Assembly: GCA_027886175.1 (NCBI GenBank)
Contig: JAJNNQ010000040.1
Location: 23,580,001 to 23,644,000, forward strand
Direction of reading: 5' to 3'
Length of the DNA: 64,000 bases
Source of the DNA: Phylloscopus collybita
Taxonomy: Eukaryota; Chordata; Aves; Passeriformes; Phylloscopidae
The notes under the pieces are model-generated. The model saw only the letters and a program-made list of their open reading frames with translations, was not told where the DNA came from and searched no databases. Made by a program: the position numbers and the translations under genes. Within the stretch, counting starts at the first letter, position 1; each line of letters begins with the position of its first letter. Positions 11,059-25,972 of the stretch are shown here, in pieces.

Positions 11059-13535
11059 AAAGTTTCTATGCTTTTATGAATAAATGGATAATCTCAGAGG
11101 CAAAAAAAATTCTACTGCTATTCCTATTTCTGCTTCCCTATTACATTCCTTTCTCCATCATCTTTAAGAAGTACTTAAATAATGTTCTCTAGTATATAAA
11201 AACATCATTCTATTTGCCTAAGGATGTAAAATCTGCTAGTGTGAAAAACAATGCTACTTTGTAAGTCTTAGCAGACTTCCATGAAAACAACAGGTGGCTC
11301 ATAACAGCTAAAATCTGAGGGCAGTATTTCAGAAAGAGTCAGGCCACATACATTTCATATTCAGGCTGCATGGGAAGCCTTTTGAGGTTGATTCACTTGA
11401 TAAACTATCACAGTGTGGGAATTGTAGGATATCCAAGGCATTGTGCTTCCCTTTCTGCCTCTCCTCTCTGACAGGGACAAAAGAAAGTACGGGAACTACA
11501 AAAGCAGACTGACGTGTAATCTCTCTTACCTGCAGCCTTTCCACTATCACCTCCCCAAAATAAAAGCCTCATAATAACATCTGCTAGTGATTAAATCAAT
11601 TTTTATGCAAAAACAAGGAGGTTTCCTACTGTAATTCTGAGATGCACTTAAATGTCAGATACTTCTGAGTTTTGCTGAATCTTTATCCGTGGTCTTTGTT
11701 GGCTTTAGGAAAGCCACTGTTTTCATTTGTTTAGAGACAAAAGCTCCTTTTCTCTATATCACACTGTATTTTAATTTTAACAAGCCCATATTTGATCAAT
11801 TTTCTCTGAAGACAGTAATTGCAAAAGCTTACCCTATTCATGTGATCTTGAATTCTGAGTTCTTCAAGAATTTTACTTATCCTTTTTTACATGAAAGCAT
11901 GTGTATAATAAATACAGCTTGGGAATTGCACATATAAACATTCCCATTGGTAGCAAACACTACTAAAATCTTTCAGCTAATGAAATTGCCCAAGATCTAT
12001 AAAAAATTGTGATTGGTTTTATGTACTATTTCCCAAGGACTTATTAACAGGTCTCATAATGATTATAGATAAAAATCTTATACTTTAGACCTACCTTAGG
12101 AAAGTCAAGGGTTTCACTAAATTGGGCTGAAAATAACTACACTTCCCTTGAATTGGTGTTTATTATGTGTACGTCCATCCACTTGCAACTAAGGTGTACT
12201 CACAGCATATTGATGACTGCCTTTTAAATACTATTGGAAGCCAGAATGCTACATTTTTTGCTATTCAAATTATTACTATTACATTGCAACTATTACATTG
12301 CTGCTGTACTGTATTTCATGGGTAAAGTTTCCAGCCTCCCTATTTAGCATCAGCATTGAGGCATACTTAAACTGAAAACTTGGGTTCTATTACCCCTGGA
12401 TGGTTTTCTGCAGGGTAGAACAGCTATATCTGGGCAGACTTCCCTTTCCAAGTTTTCCCAGTGAAAGGGAAGGTTTCTCGTTCCTCCAACAAATTAAAAC
12501 ATGTTGCTCAAGTAACCTTTCAACACTGTCAATCTCCAACAGAACCCTGGCACTGCATTTCACTCTAGAGTCTACCACACTGTCGACCCTCAGCTAGTCT
12601 GAACAGAAGACACAGCAGACTAAGTAATTGCAAATAAATTGAGCAATAATTGCCAACCGCCCATTGTTGCCAGTAGTCAGCATCTTGTTTGTGGGCTAAA
12701 TAGCCTGAGGTGAACCTTTAGGCAGTTCATTTTATCACAAACCTGTGATTTAATATGGTTAAGAGTGGTTTGAAAGGGATTGATGTTGCTGGAAAATGGA
12801 TATAGCAGTTTAACTGCTTTGTTTTCCTCTTGAGTAAAGGGAAAAAAAAAAAATTAACAGCGTGTGACTTCATTAGGGAGGCGCCAGTAGCCCTGACCCC
12901 CATGAGAATCTGTCAGTGTTTCAATATGGCATCCCTACTTTTAAGTGTTTATAACAGGGACACTGGGAGCCAAATCCAGAATTACTAAGCAATAAAAATG
13001 TTGGGTTTTAATGAGCAGTAAGTTACAGTCGAGTGTGCATTAACAGGTGAGGCACAACTTTCAGGCATGTTCTGAAGGAGTACCATCATCCAAGAAACAT
13101 TAAAGACCAGACTAGTTTTTTACCCTCATGGGATGAATCTGTATTACAATTCATTTTTCAGTTTACATTTAAGAATGCAAAACATCTGTAGATTACCTAA
13201 TGGATCCTCCCACCACAGAAACAGTTCTAAGTAAGAGGGAAGATGGGAGGAAAATATCAGTATTAGGGAAAAGGCAAATATGTTCTCTCTATTTATTGTT
13301 GCTCTGATGTGAAACATCAAAGTTCTTTGTATTTAAAACATTTCCTCACCACATAATTATCTTTCCTCCTCTGAATTGTAGAACTGGGCTGTTCTCCTAG
13401 TTACTTTCCATGGTCACAGCCATTTTAAGTTTCACTTTCTATTGAAATATGTAATGGGAGGAAAATATGGGATTAATTTGTGAAAATTTAGGTCTCAACT
13501 TCAACCACATGTTTTTGTCACATAATTCCCACCGA

Positions 13536-13925
13536 TCTACTGGATCAAAGCCTTGGAAGCAGCAGCTGACACACCACTCTCTCCAAGAAGCAAATTAAAG
13601 GGCTGTGGGAGAATGAATCTCCTGAAAAGCCTCCCCAGGCTGCTCAGAGCAATGTGGGATGAATTTTGGCACCTGCTTGTTTGTGTGTGCCCACTGCATA
13701 CCATATGGTTTGCAAACAAAAGCGCAGTCCCAGGCAGGACAGGCAGACTGAGTGCCAGTGAGCTGACACAGGCTTCTGCTGAACAAGACTGTCTCCCTGA
13801 CCATTTCCTGAGCAGAACCAAGCACCGGTGGCCACCTGCCTCCCAAGAGCTGGGCATTCCTGCTTCCCTAAAACATTGGAATAGACTGAGGCAGTCCTCA
13901 TCCTTTCTAGGGCTTAAGTTTTAAG
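13536..13925. other. GC-richer unassigned block in intron 1
   Basis: This stretch is clearly less AT-rich than its surroundings and so has overlapping open frames of 83-123 codons on both strands. I recognise no protein, repeat family or splice-framed exon in it. It could be an old unrecognised repeat, an enhancer or a lineage-specific exon; none is supported. Confidence 0.3.
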
Positions 13926-14861
13926 GAATAGGAATTGGCAAGAGCAACCCATGCCAAAAGCATACCAACAATTAAGCAGTGTGTTCGCGAGTCCACCGCT
14001 TTCACTCACTTTCGGGCATACTTAGGTAACAGAACTGGCACTGGACCAAACAAACCACGTAGGAGAGAGTTAGAGGCCATCAAACAAACCTGAAAGCACA
14101 TGTGGAAGACACTACTGTCTTGACAAGTTGACAGCTTCAGCAGAAGTGAAAATAGAACACTTAGAGGCAGAAGGCAGGAAACTACTTTCCCCTAGTTCTT
14201 GCTTGTGCACCACACACTGCCTGGATCTGATGGTAGGAGGGTTTCAAGGACAGCTGCTAAATGATTGCAAAATTTGCCATCTTGTTAAAAGGCAGCTTTT
14301 CCCTTTCTCATTTCTCACTCTCTCTCCCTTCTTGCTCTTTCCTTAAGGTAACTTTGTCTGGCATACAAAAGGAGCTGGGCAAATAAAACTTTGTATGAAC
14401 AAAATCCTTTCTGCAACACTTTGAGGCCCCATGGTGCCCTAAAGAGACGTGGGCCCAATTGCTGTGCAAAGAGGACACCACCAAAGGATGGCCACAGGCC
14501 CTCTTTTGATTAGCTGTTTAGATGATTTCAATGTGTGAATAGCTCATGTTACACAGTATCTCCTGGGTTAATTGCCAACCACTTACAGTTTTACTCCCAA
14601 ATCTGCTCCTGGTTATACTTTTCAAACATTTTGAGCTCTCCTGCACTGTACTTATTCTTAACCTCTTCTGCTACTATAAGCAATATTAATATGTAAGTTC
14701 AATAGTTCTGCAAAATTGGCCTGATAACAAAATTTTGTGGGCACCTGTCCAGCATGTTACCAAACACATACTGTAAAAATGTGTTTAGCTTGTTAATACA
14801 TGCTTCTACAGTCATAGCTCTCCATTAGAAGTACTTATTCTACGTATGTGTAATACTCATT

Positions 14862-15000
14862 GAGTATCTCCCTCACTGGGAGATTCAAGGACTCTCTGGA
14901 TTCAAATCTGTGCCATGTGCTCTAGGATATGCTTGAACAGGAAGGTTGGAAGAGATGACCCACTGTGGTCCCTTCCCTGAGCCATTCTGTGGTTCTGTGA
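14862..15000 (+). mobile_element. CR1 LINE 3' end
   Basis: It reads GAAGGTTGGAAGAGATGACC...CACTGTGGTCCCTTCC and ends with CATTCTGTGGTTCTGTGA, the standard CR1 3' terminus. It is 5'-truncated, as most CR1 copies are. Confidence 0.88.
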
Positions 15001-15480
15001 TACTCTTACATCACTGCAGTTTAGAAGAGGAAATCAAACCAAGAACTGAGTGACCTTAACACTGAAAACACGGCTTTTATAAATTCAAGTACAGCCAGTA
15101 TACACCATGCTTCCATGTGCAGAACATATGGAGCAAAACAACAGGAAGTGTTGTTTTGACAGGAAAAACTTGCATTTCAAAAATTGTCATGTTAGACATT
15201 GTGGAAGAACATCTTCTGTATGAAAAGAAAGTGTCATTGGTACTAGTGTCTCTTTGTCAGCTTTCAAAGTGGGATTAATAACATCTGGAGCCATACATAT
15301 GCCATTATATTATCAAGAAATGCTTAGATGCTACTGCAGTAATCCCTATGAACTTATTTCAAATACAGGGGAAATACACATTATTTTGACACATTAGCTA
15401 CTGTTTCCAAGGCTGCAGTCTTTTGGAGTAATGCTAAAAAGACTCATTTTCTCCCTGAAAATGATTCCCAGAAGTGGAGT

Positions 15481-15521
15481 GTTTTGTTTGTTTTTGTTCT
15501 GTTTGTTTTGTTTTGTTTTAT
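15481..15521. repeat. (TTTTG)n simple repeat
   Basis: TTTGT/TTTTG-rich run on the plus strand. Confidence 0.85.
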
Positions 15522-15721
15522 GTGTGGAAGCATCAGTTCAAAATAGGTGTATTGCTGGCGAGTATTGCACAAAACTGCTCTTTTCTTTCACTTCTGAACA
15601 GATTCTGATTATAATCTCTTAGCCAAGACTACATCCATGCTTACTCTTGAGAAGGTAAAAGAAAAGGACAAAGTACCTGCAAAGGTTTCTTTTACGGTGG
15701 TAAAATTCATCATAGGAATTC

Positions 15722-15772
15722 ACACAAGGAACGAAATGCCCAGGAGTTAACACAAGGAACTAATTGCCCAGG
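15722..15772. repeat. 23-bp imperfect tandem duplication
   Basis: ACACAAGGAACGAAATGCCC and ACACAAGGAACTAATTGCCC, each followed by AGG, recur at a 28-base period with two mismatches. Confidence 0.9.
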
Positions 15773-18700
15773 TATCTTCCTTCTTCTCTAGCAGTCTCAA
15801 GGCCTTCCCAAGTGATTTGCATATTGATTCTCCATGAAAAACTTGTACCAGCTTTTCATTCTAAAGAGGCTTATTTTAGACTGCAGAAACAACTAGAATA
15901 AAAACCAGCAAAAAACACTCAATGGGAACAAAATGTTCCCTGGTCTGCACTCAATGCCTCTAGAGCTATCAATCTCTAGTCTGGAGAAAATAAAGCCATC
16001 ATAGTTTCATAGCTAGCTGCAACTGCTGTCATAATCCTGTTTTGAGAGCAGGTATTCAAACAAGTCTGAAATTTTATTATACAGCTCACTTCCATGTGTA
16101 ATCCAAACAATATCCCAATCATACTGGAGGGTAAGAGACCTCTAAATTCTGCTGCAAGCACTTATTTGCCACTCTTTGTTTTCTTACTAAGGTTTCATCA
16201 ATAAGAAACACAAAAGTATTTTAGGCTTGATTATGAACAACTGCATTCTACAGTAGGAAAAAGGTCATGTACCTCACATTTTAACTATAACGTACAGTAA
16301 AGCACACTATATAAGAAAGGTAATATTTATTGAAAAAGGCAGGGTACACATTAATTTCATACAATGCCTCTGTACTAAACAGGCTTTCTTCGTAATAGAA
16401 ACAGGAAAAAGGAAGTAGTTACTATTCTTTCAGCTTTGCTAAGAGCTGACAACACCTACTATTTATGAGATCTAAATGAAGGTTAGAGAACTCTGTTGAA
16501 TCTGGTTCCCTCCCTTCATCTGGATTTATTCTCTTGAAGAGATGTCTTCCGGCTGTAAGTAGTAAACCTCAAGAAGACATGTCTGCTGTTACTCCCTATC
16601 CAACTGATACTGCTCTTCAGGGGGAAAACTGAGAAATGTACTTCATCTATAGAATTAAGAAATATTAACCTGTTAACCTCTGTTGTCATGGGAATAATCT
16701 TGGATTGCCTTTTGGCCTGGCTTTGCTCATACCTGCCCATACCTTCCACTCTTACCTGCCAAAGTCAACATGGTGAACACTTTACTGGTGGAGTCTCTAT
16801 CATATATCCCCTACCTGTCTGTACAAAACCAGACAATCTGTTTCATTTTTAGTATTAAACAATTTGATTCTAATACACATGGAATCATATCTCTCCAGTG
16901 TCTGTTACCAATCTTATCACCACAGGGCTGAGTTTCCACAGTGGGCGTATCAAGCAATGTGACTCATACATGCCATATATAGTTTATTCTTCAACTGGTC
17001 CCCCAAAGGGAAAACTGGGTTCATGATGTATAATTTTGTTCTCAAAAGATTTTATTCTTGGATCTGTTTGCTTTTGTCTTGTGTTATTTAAGTGTGACTG
17101 CTATTATGTATTTATATTAAAGATGGGATTCAAAAACAATTGGTTTTGAATTTTTTCCTTTAAGTCCCAATTTTTATATGATAGGCTTCAGGAAAAAAAT
17201 CATTCTCTTTGTATATTTTCAAACAATTGTTAAGATACTGAGTGTCTTACCAAGTTATTTCTTTTAAAATTCTCAAGAATTAACATGACATTAATTAACC
17301 ATTAAAACTATGGTGGGCTTTTTTGAATCCCACTTGAGGGAACCTAAAGGAAGAGAGAGAGAAATTTCTAGAGACTAATTTAGCCCACCTGATAACAGGG
17401 AAAAGACTGGATGCCTGACTCTTCATCAAATGCAGTTAGAAGGATTTAGCTGACTCTTAGAGTAAACACTGGCTGTACATTTGGACCCTAAAATCAGCGT
17501 TAATCCTGAATGGATAGAGGTTGGATCTGCACAGCTGGAAAAATGTTTTCCCAGTTGCCACATGACAGTAAGGTGGCTGCCAGGGAAGCAGAACTAAGGG
17601 AGTTGCAAATGGTCTCACTGGGATGTGGGATATCTGGAGTGTTTGGTCATAGAGGGAGGACAGCATAGACTGTTTAATAACTCTAAATTCACTGTGGTTT
17701 TGTGTTTTTAACACTGCTATGGCCACCATTATTAGGACTAATTAACCACTTGGGAAGAGTACAAGGTGAATAGCAGAATACAGCTGTGAGACTCACTAAC
17801 AGCTGAGGGAAAATATGCTGTTTTCTTCACAGTAAAGAAAGCTGAAGCTACGGGTAATGCTTGTTATTTCCACTCAGCTTTAAAAAATGAAAAAGCAGTA
17901 AGCAAAATAATGTTTCCCATTTCCCTATTTTATATTGTTATATACCTTTGTATATAAAATACAATTATTATAATTAAGCATTAAAATACAGTTATAATTT
18001 CATGGAGGTAAGGATTGCTGAGTAAATTGTACTTTGTGGGAAGCAGGGGTACATTTAGAAGTTGTGCAGTGAAATGATTGAGAGCAAGGACCAGAAGCAC
18101 TTTGCTTGCCAGAATCTGAAAGCACTTCTTAAAAATTCTCTCTTAAAAACATTTCTATATTATTATGGTACCATTAGTATTTACATATGGCAGGCCTTTG
18201 CCATTCTTTACAAATGAGTCATGGTTTCCCATATATTGCAATATACCTGAGCCATGTGACTCTGAAAAAATTCCACATATTACAAATGGTACATCCACAT
18301 AATTTTTACAAGGAAGAGCAATGACTTTTCTTTACAGCTTTTAGAAACTTTGTTTAAGCTTACTTTCCTAGCATTTTCAAAAACTCTTTCGAAATAGATT
18401 TTACATAATACATGAATAATAAAGTTGTATCTAAATATCTTTGCTGACTTTAAAATCTAAAGGTGCTGTTCATTTTATGCTACATGATCTTAATTAATAA
18501 GGCAGGTGAAAATGCTGTTCAGTGCAAACAAGTTTTTGAGTGGAAATGTGCTGGGTTCCAATTAAAGGAGGTTCTGAAGTACCCCCTATTTATATGGAAA
18601 CACATGAAATTTGTATTTGGATGTAAACTCACTCAGGCACATCTGTATTATGGATGCTGAGGCATCTCTCCTGTTTGAATGCTGGCAACGAAAAGCTGAC

Positions 18701-21700
18701 CTACTGACTAAAGTGACTGCAGCAGTTGTCATGCTGAGCCTGACACAAACAATGCAATGAGTTTTTAGCAGGTCTTTGCAAGTGAAAAACTTTTGGTCTC
18801 GTGATTTTTATGATATTTTTTGTTATCCTTTCAATTTTTTGTTTGATTTTTATTTACAATATTATTTAACATTACCCTTGAGGCAGGCACGATTTTACAA
18901 TTAGGTTCTGTACAGATGGGAAAAGGAAGAAAGGATTGCTTACATAAACTTGCTAAAGGTCACCAACCCACTGAAAGTGCAGGGAGTAACATTCCAGTTG
19001 CCTGTGATTCTGTGTGCTATTTCTTACATTAACAGTATCACTACATTTATTTTTTTGAGTAATGGATGACTAAATACAGGAACTAATAGTGCCAACTGAT
19101 GAGCACCCCCACCTCATAAAGTCAGCTGAGAAACTTAGGCCAGAAAAATCAGATTTGAGGGGAGATATTTTGAAAACAAATATCACATTAGATCAGAAAC
19201 TCTGTGAAGCTTTTATTCTTGAAAGGCACCTGCGTGACTTAAGAGCACAGTTATTAAAACAGTCTTGTGCTTTTTGAGCATTTTCTTCCTTAAGAACCTC
19301 TAGCAAGTAAATCCAGCACATACAGGTAACATTTTGGTCAGCATGAGAGGCTCTGTTTAACTCTGATCTGCAGAGGCAGTAAAGGCCCTGGCTAGTACAG
19401 CAGTGGTTGTTTATCTACAGATGACCACACACACCAACCCCCACACTCTTCCCTCCCCTGTCTGAAAGCCACTGGGTGAGTCCCTGGAGTATCAGCCAGC
19501 ATCACACATCAACAGCAAAAGGAACTGTGGGGAGAGGGTGAGCACTGCCAGCACTGCAGACCAGATGGTCTGTGCTGTACTTCCTATTGACATATTCACT
19601 TTGTATGAAACAAATTTGATTTGTACAAAAATGTGAATGAGGACTTCCCTTCAAGTGGAAACACAGAAGGGTTCATCCTCATGAAATTTCTGTTTCCAGA
19701 AAAATCAGATTTGGTAACAAGACGTGAAACTGAAACCAAAGAGATTCTAATTTTGAAAACAATCCCCAAACAAAAAACCCCTTAAGTTGAAAAAACCTCT
19801 AAGTCAAACTAATCTTCCCATCTGGATATACAGTAATCCAAGAGGAGGATAAGAAAATTATTGTGTGGGTTTTTCAATGTTTTTCTTGTGTTTAGTGTGA
19901 TATTTCACAACTGTCTGGGGCCTCCTTCCTCAGTGGATTGGGAAACATCCATTGCAATATTAGATTCTGTAAATGAAAAAAAGAATAATTTGCCAGAAAT
20001 GTTAGATTTCTCTAACACGGGAAGTTGGCTTCTTGAGTAGCTCAGTTTTCAGCCATTGACAAATTGATCTGCAGATGACAGACAGCCCTCTTTGCCCATT
20101 GGAAATAATGCTCTGGCCTAATTAGAAGGTCTATTGACACCTGGGCTAATGCTATGTAGAAATTCCAACTTCCACAGACAGGGACTGATGCGGACAACAC
20201 TCAACATCCCCCATTGTGCAGACAGAAAACACAGCAGCCAAAAAAGACAGCTGCCAAAAAAACCCAGCAGCCATCAACTCAGATCTCAAGCAAGACAAAA
20301 ACCCTGCTTTTCTGATGAGCAGAAAGGCAGCTTTCCTCTATACACCTAACTCCTAAACCACCATCATTAAACAAAACAACTGTCTTCTACTCCTTTAACA
20401 GTATATGATTAAATAACAGTTCCTGTTCATCACTGAATGCCCACCAAAAATCAAAGCCATAAGACATCCATGGCTTTCTGGACATCACTGTGATAACATA
20501 GCCCCTCATTCAAAGCTGACTGTTCACCTCCATTTAGACAGTCCCTGCTTAGCTGCTACTGAACCCTTTTGCTGGTGCTCACTAACAGCACCTCCAAATA
20601 TGACATGGGCCAGTGTGGTCAGTATTTTGAAGTATGGTGGTTTTCCCACTTATATTGCTTTATGAGAGAAAGCTCTGTCCTAAGTTTATCTCCCTTCTCA
20701 ACATGGAGATTTGTCATTGTTTGATCACACATTTATTTTTGTCTAGTGACCTACAGAAGGGATTGAAAAAGACTACTGTAATAACACAGAAGCCTGGAAT
20801 GAGACTAAAAATGTGTCATTCCCATGGAAAGGATGTTAATCCAGTATCAAAAAGTGTTTAGGTTGTGATATCTTTGGAAATTTACGGATGTCACCTTACA
20901 ATGGTGTGATAGCTGTGAATGGTCTGACTGAAACTAAACAAAGATGAAATTCAATGTCATCCTGATCCTGCTTATCATTTACACATTATATCACACTAAA
21001 GCAGGGAACTTCAAAACAGTAAATTGCTATAATCCCAATGGAAAATCAAGGATGGAGAATTTCCTGTCCTTTGATATTTAAAATCAGAAATGCTGATGTT
21101 TTCTTTCAACTTACTTTTATTGGTTTTGCATAATACTTGAAACAATACATAAAATAAATATTTTATAATTTTGTTCCTGAACATTTTCACAAAATAAACA
21201 CAAGATAGTGCAACCTTGTCTCCTCTGTTGGCCTTCACCACAAGTGTCCAGGACATGAGTATCTCCACCCACCAACCAGCTACATAAAGGATTAATATGA
21301 TATTTTAAAAGGGAAGGTTGGGAGCGTGCAAGGACTGCTTGAGAAGAGATAATGTGGAAAGTATGCTGTTAGAGGGTTTTCCAACAATCTTAACCAAAAC
21401 CACAAGGCACAGTAAAAACTCAAGGCTTCTTTTAAAAAGTGCTCAGCCCTCCATAGCTAGACCAAGCACAGCAGAGCAGTCACAAAAGTGTATCTGCACA
21501 GCTTTTTCTAATCATATTTGAAAATTTTGTCTAACCATTGTTTCAAATCCTGGCAACTCATTTCTTACATCTGGGACACCTGATATCTGTCAGCAAAAAG
21601 GAATGAACTATCTTACCTCACCTCACCTCCTGCAGAGATTACTAACAAAGAACACCTATAGCCTTTATACAAAAGCACTGATACTTTCAAAGTCTGCCAG

Positions 21701-24700
21701 AAACACTCTTTACCCCATGCATCATCACAATAAAGTAGCTTTACTCCCAAAGAGAGAGCATCATCAAGCCTTCAAAGAAACACAAGTTGTTGGCCAGTCA
21801 CATCAGTGATCTCTGCTTCCAGAACACTAAAATTACCAGATATCTTGACCTTCTTCTAAACCAGAAGAGGTTAACATATTTTTAAACCTCTTTACACCTT
21901 ATTCAAAAGGAAAGAAAAATGTTTTGCCCAGAATACAGTATGTACATGAACAAATGCAGATTTATATGTGAAAATATGAACAAGCAATAGCTTCAGTTCT
22001 TCAGTTCACAATGTTTACCTATCCTTCTGTAGAGTAAACCAAGTAACTGATAGCAACAGCTCTGGATTACAGAAGAGGTTGAGACCAGCAGATCAGACCA
22101 GTCTTTGGGCAGAATTTAGAATAAGGACCTGAATAAAGAATTTAAATCTGTGATTTTGTGAAAAGTACTTTCAAATACAATCACAAGTTAATATTTTGCT
22201 ATACAGTCTTTTTACATCAGTTTTCTTTGGATCTGATCAGTGCTTCCATTAAAGACGAAGTATTATCTAAAAATAATTATCTGCACAGATTTAGTAAAAC
22301 AAAGTTGTTTTCTGAACTTTACAGTTTGGACACTAAGGTGTTAGCAAATTATGATACCTGGGACAGTTCTTTACAGCCTACTGGTACAGAACTGCTGACA
22401 TCAATCATCTTAAATTTTGTGTAATCTCCAAAGCAGCCCACAGTGACAAATGGAGAGAGACCAAGTCCACCCTGGGAGGATGAAATTGCTGTGAATCAAA
22501 TCAAATCAAACCCCATAGATTAGCATAGTCTTCACAGTTGCTAAAATATAGCAACACCCTGAAACTTTCTGAATTACTGTGAAACTGCTTATCCCCATAA
22601 GCCTGGCAAGAAAGCCAAGCTCAGAGCCTCCCTTTCCCTGTTTGCAGTGCGAGGTTTCTGTGCTTAATTACCTCACAGAGATGTTGTGAGGCCCACCTAC
22701 ATAATGTTTGCAAAGTTATGTTTGCAGAGCAGCGTACGGCACATGAAACGTCGGGAAGCGAGCCAGGCACCAAGGTGGAGATGGGGCAGGCAATTGAGCT
22801 CTGGGTTCCTATGCTTCTGCTCACTCCTCTGGTAGCTTTTGCACTGTGGCTGCAGGCATTTAGGTAGCAGAGCCTTGCAATGAATTAATTATTTCCTTGG
22901 TATAAAGCGTATTAAGGGCCCGTGTATGAGACTACTGTTTACAGACAGCTTACAAGTGGCTGCTCTTTTCTGCTTCAAGTTACATCCTGGCATGGCTACT
23001 GCCCTTGTAGGCAGAGTGGCATGGATTTTCCACGTACTTACCTGACCTTGGACAGTTTTAGCTCCTAAGGAAACTGCTTAGGAAATACGTGTGAAAACAG
23101 CATTGTTAAGAGAAATATTGTTACTGAATTGTAACAGTCCTTACCAGCGACTGCTACAGGGATATTTATGCACGTGTGCAGAGGAATTCACTGCAGGCTC
23201 ACAGCGACTGGGGAAAGCCAGAGGTGGCCAGCATGAATGGTGGCTGTTCAGGCAGGACACAGTATTGCTACTGTTGCAGACAGCTGGGAGGAAGTCTTAG
23301 AGAGGCATCGTAGTCCACTGGCTGTACACTTCTGTCTGACAGCTTTCAAAGAGACCAGCAAGAAAAATCTCTGCCTATTAAACAGTGGCAAACCCTGCTC
23401 CTCCCTGGGGAACCACGAGAGCCAGGAGACAAAAATTCAGTTGCCTTAACCATTCCCTCCAGAAAACAAAAATATCCTACAATTTAAAGTTCCATTTTAC
23501 CTTGACTATATTGGTTCAAATGCATTAAAAGGGCTGAAATTGCAGAAAGCTGGCCTGTGGTTTTTGAATCCTGAGAGTCTAAGTAGGCAGACACATAGCT
23601 GTAATGTCCATGTGTCTCCTGTTCAGGCCATTTGGCTCAATTACTCTCAGAATAAGCTTGCCTGTTGCTGGCGTCTGTGCACTTCCAAAATGCTCTCAGC
23701 ACAGGAGCAAAGACTGGTCCAAATCCATTTTGAAAGTATGCAGTGCAGAAGGTGTGAGCTGTCTCCCCTGGTTTCATTACCACTCACACTAGGCAGCCTT
23801 CTCTGTTATTTCTTGTTGTAGATGCTGTTATGTACAACTCCCGTGCTTTAAAATCAGTGAGCATGGCCAGGTTACTCTCCAGGAGATGACCAACTCCTGG
23901 CATTTAAATCTGCTGTACCATTCCCATTGGGAAGGGACTCATGAAAGCTCAAGTGATTCTTTCTGGTGGAAGAGCCAGCTTTGAACAGAGGTACTCCAGA
24001 GAGATGATAGTGATGACAAAATACAAAAATTGATGAAAGTGACTTTTAGAGCTTTGTTCATAAGCTATCTGTGATTTTAACAGCTGGTCTATATGGAGTC
24101 ATCTCCAGAAAACCCCTGCCTGTCTCATGTGGGAATATCTCATTTGGGAACTGGAATAGCCATTAGGGCTCACATGCCCTAAAGGTCTGTGCTCAAGGCA
24201 CTGACATAATAAACATAATTTAATAATATACATAAATATCACATCCAAAAGCAATACTGCTGCCTAATGTGCCACAAAAGGCATGAAAATAGTGAGTGCC
24301 CCCTCTTCTACTGCAGCTAGTGGGCAGCTCAGGGCATCAAACACTGTTAAGCTACTGGAGTGCACTGATTTTGAAGTAACAAGTCAAGGACTGGTTTGCA
24401 ATAGGGAAAGAAAAACTGTGCAGCATTTGGCACTTAGGCTACTGCCACCTGGAAAGGAAAGGCTGTGATTCAGGTTCATGACTCTGCTCTATATTTTGCA
24501 TTAAATAGTTATTGACCAATAAATATAAGCAATACAGAAGGCAAAGACTACAGATAGATACCTTTGCCTCCTAAACACCATTGTCCAGATCATAAAGAAT
24601 GAGATCTGTGCTTACTCTCACTCCTGGCCCTGGTCGACTCAATCTTTAAAGGCACCAGGCAAAGAGGAACACATTTAAGAGGTTGTATAGAACATATACA

Positions 24701-24821
24701 TACCCCAAACTGCACGTATCTGGTGGTTGGGGAGGTAGATGTCAGTCTGTCACACACCAAATCACTGCTCTCAGCAGAGTACTGTATAGAACTGGCTTCA
24801 CTATAGCAGTGATACTTTCAT

Positions 24822-24849
24822 AAAAATACAGTTTCAAAAATACAGTTTC
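24822..24849. repeat. 14-bp tandem duplication
   Basis: AAAAATACAGTTTC occurs twice in direct contact. Confidence 0.95.
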
Positions 24850-25972
24850 TCAACAGAGGCAGGATCAACTAACAAGTAAAAGGAGTGCCTTGCACAGTGC
24901 CTATGTATGAGCCTGTGAAAAATGATGATGTTCAAGAGACATTTTTATGGTTACTTATCCTTTCTGCTATCTGAAAATGCTGCTGTCTCGGTTGGCTCAG
25001 TTTATAGTTGGCTTGACTTTATAAGCCTCAAAAAAACTATTTTAAGAGAATCAGCCCTTTTTACTAGTATATTGTAACGCTTTCAGATAATTTTCTGCTA
25101 GAAATCCATGCTTTGGGAAGACTCAGATGCAAAACAATTGTATGGCATAAAGTGAAGGCAAAAGTAGTCATTACAGCTGTGGGTAACACAGGCATTTGAA
25201 CAGTTCCTTAGAAACTTTTAAGGACCTGAATTTATGGAAATGGTTTAAGAGTTTGGTCAGGCAGATAGATACATAATTTAGAAAGAAATAAATTAGGGCT
25301 CACTAGCATATACAATCCTTGAATGTTTGTTTACTAACAGGAAAGAGAGATTACACAGTACACAGGCATTCAGCTCCTGTAAGCAACACTATGCCTATGA
25401 AAATAATATTTGGAAAACCCACTGTGGAGTAAAGGTGAAGATGTTCTGAAATATTCAGCAGCTAATCCTGTTCAATTCAACACTGTTATTCTCTGGAAAG
25501 ATGCTGTAAGGAACTCTCTTCAACAAAGCTAAAATGTTACGGCTAAAATATTGTTTTACTTGCATTTCCAAAACTGCATATTGTGTTACTGTGTAAAGCC
25601 TGTGAGAATATGTTTGCATGGCAGATGCTCCACGAAAGAAAGCTGTACTGTATTTTTGTTTGCCACTAACAACATCTTGGAAGTTGAGAGATATGCCAAT
25701 AATCATGAGGCAGTTATGTTGTTGAGATACACTTTGCAAGCTTCTGCTACGCAATTTTTCTGCTATTCTAGTTAACAATTTCGTTTCTGTTGTAGTGGTG
25801 TTTGCTCATTCTTACCAAAACAGTTGACCTGATTTATTAATAAAAGAAATGAGCACAAGTAAGTAACAATAAAGTTAAAGTTTTGTGGAGTTCCAAAAAG
25901 GATGTGGGGAAAGAACAAGCTGCATTTGGTCTCCATTGAGCTTTCACAAAAAACTAGCTAGGACTAGTGCTT

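Larger units (their letters stand above)
11059..25972. other. Mostly unassigned intron 1 sequence
   Basis: It contains the CR1 end at 14862-15000, small tandem duplications, AAATC units near 22496-22510, and the GC-richer block at 13536-13925. Somewhat GC-richer sequence also occurs near 22620-22830 and 23090-23450. No exon or RNA gene was recognised. Confidence 0.55.

Noticed and set aside
13553..13924. 123-codon ORF and overlapping frames on both strands
   Set aside because: Frames are open on both strands because of composition; no family, no splice framing and no start context support coding.
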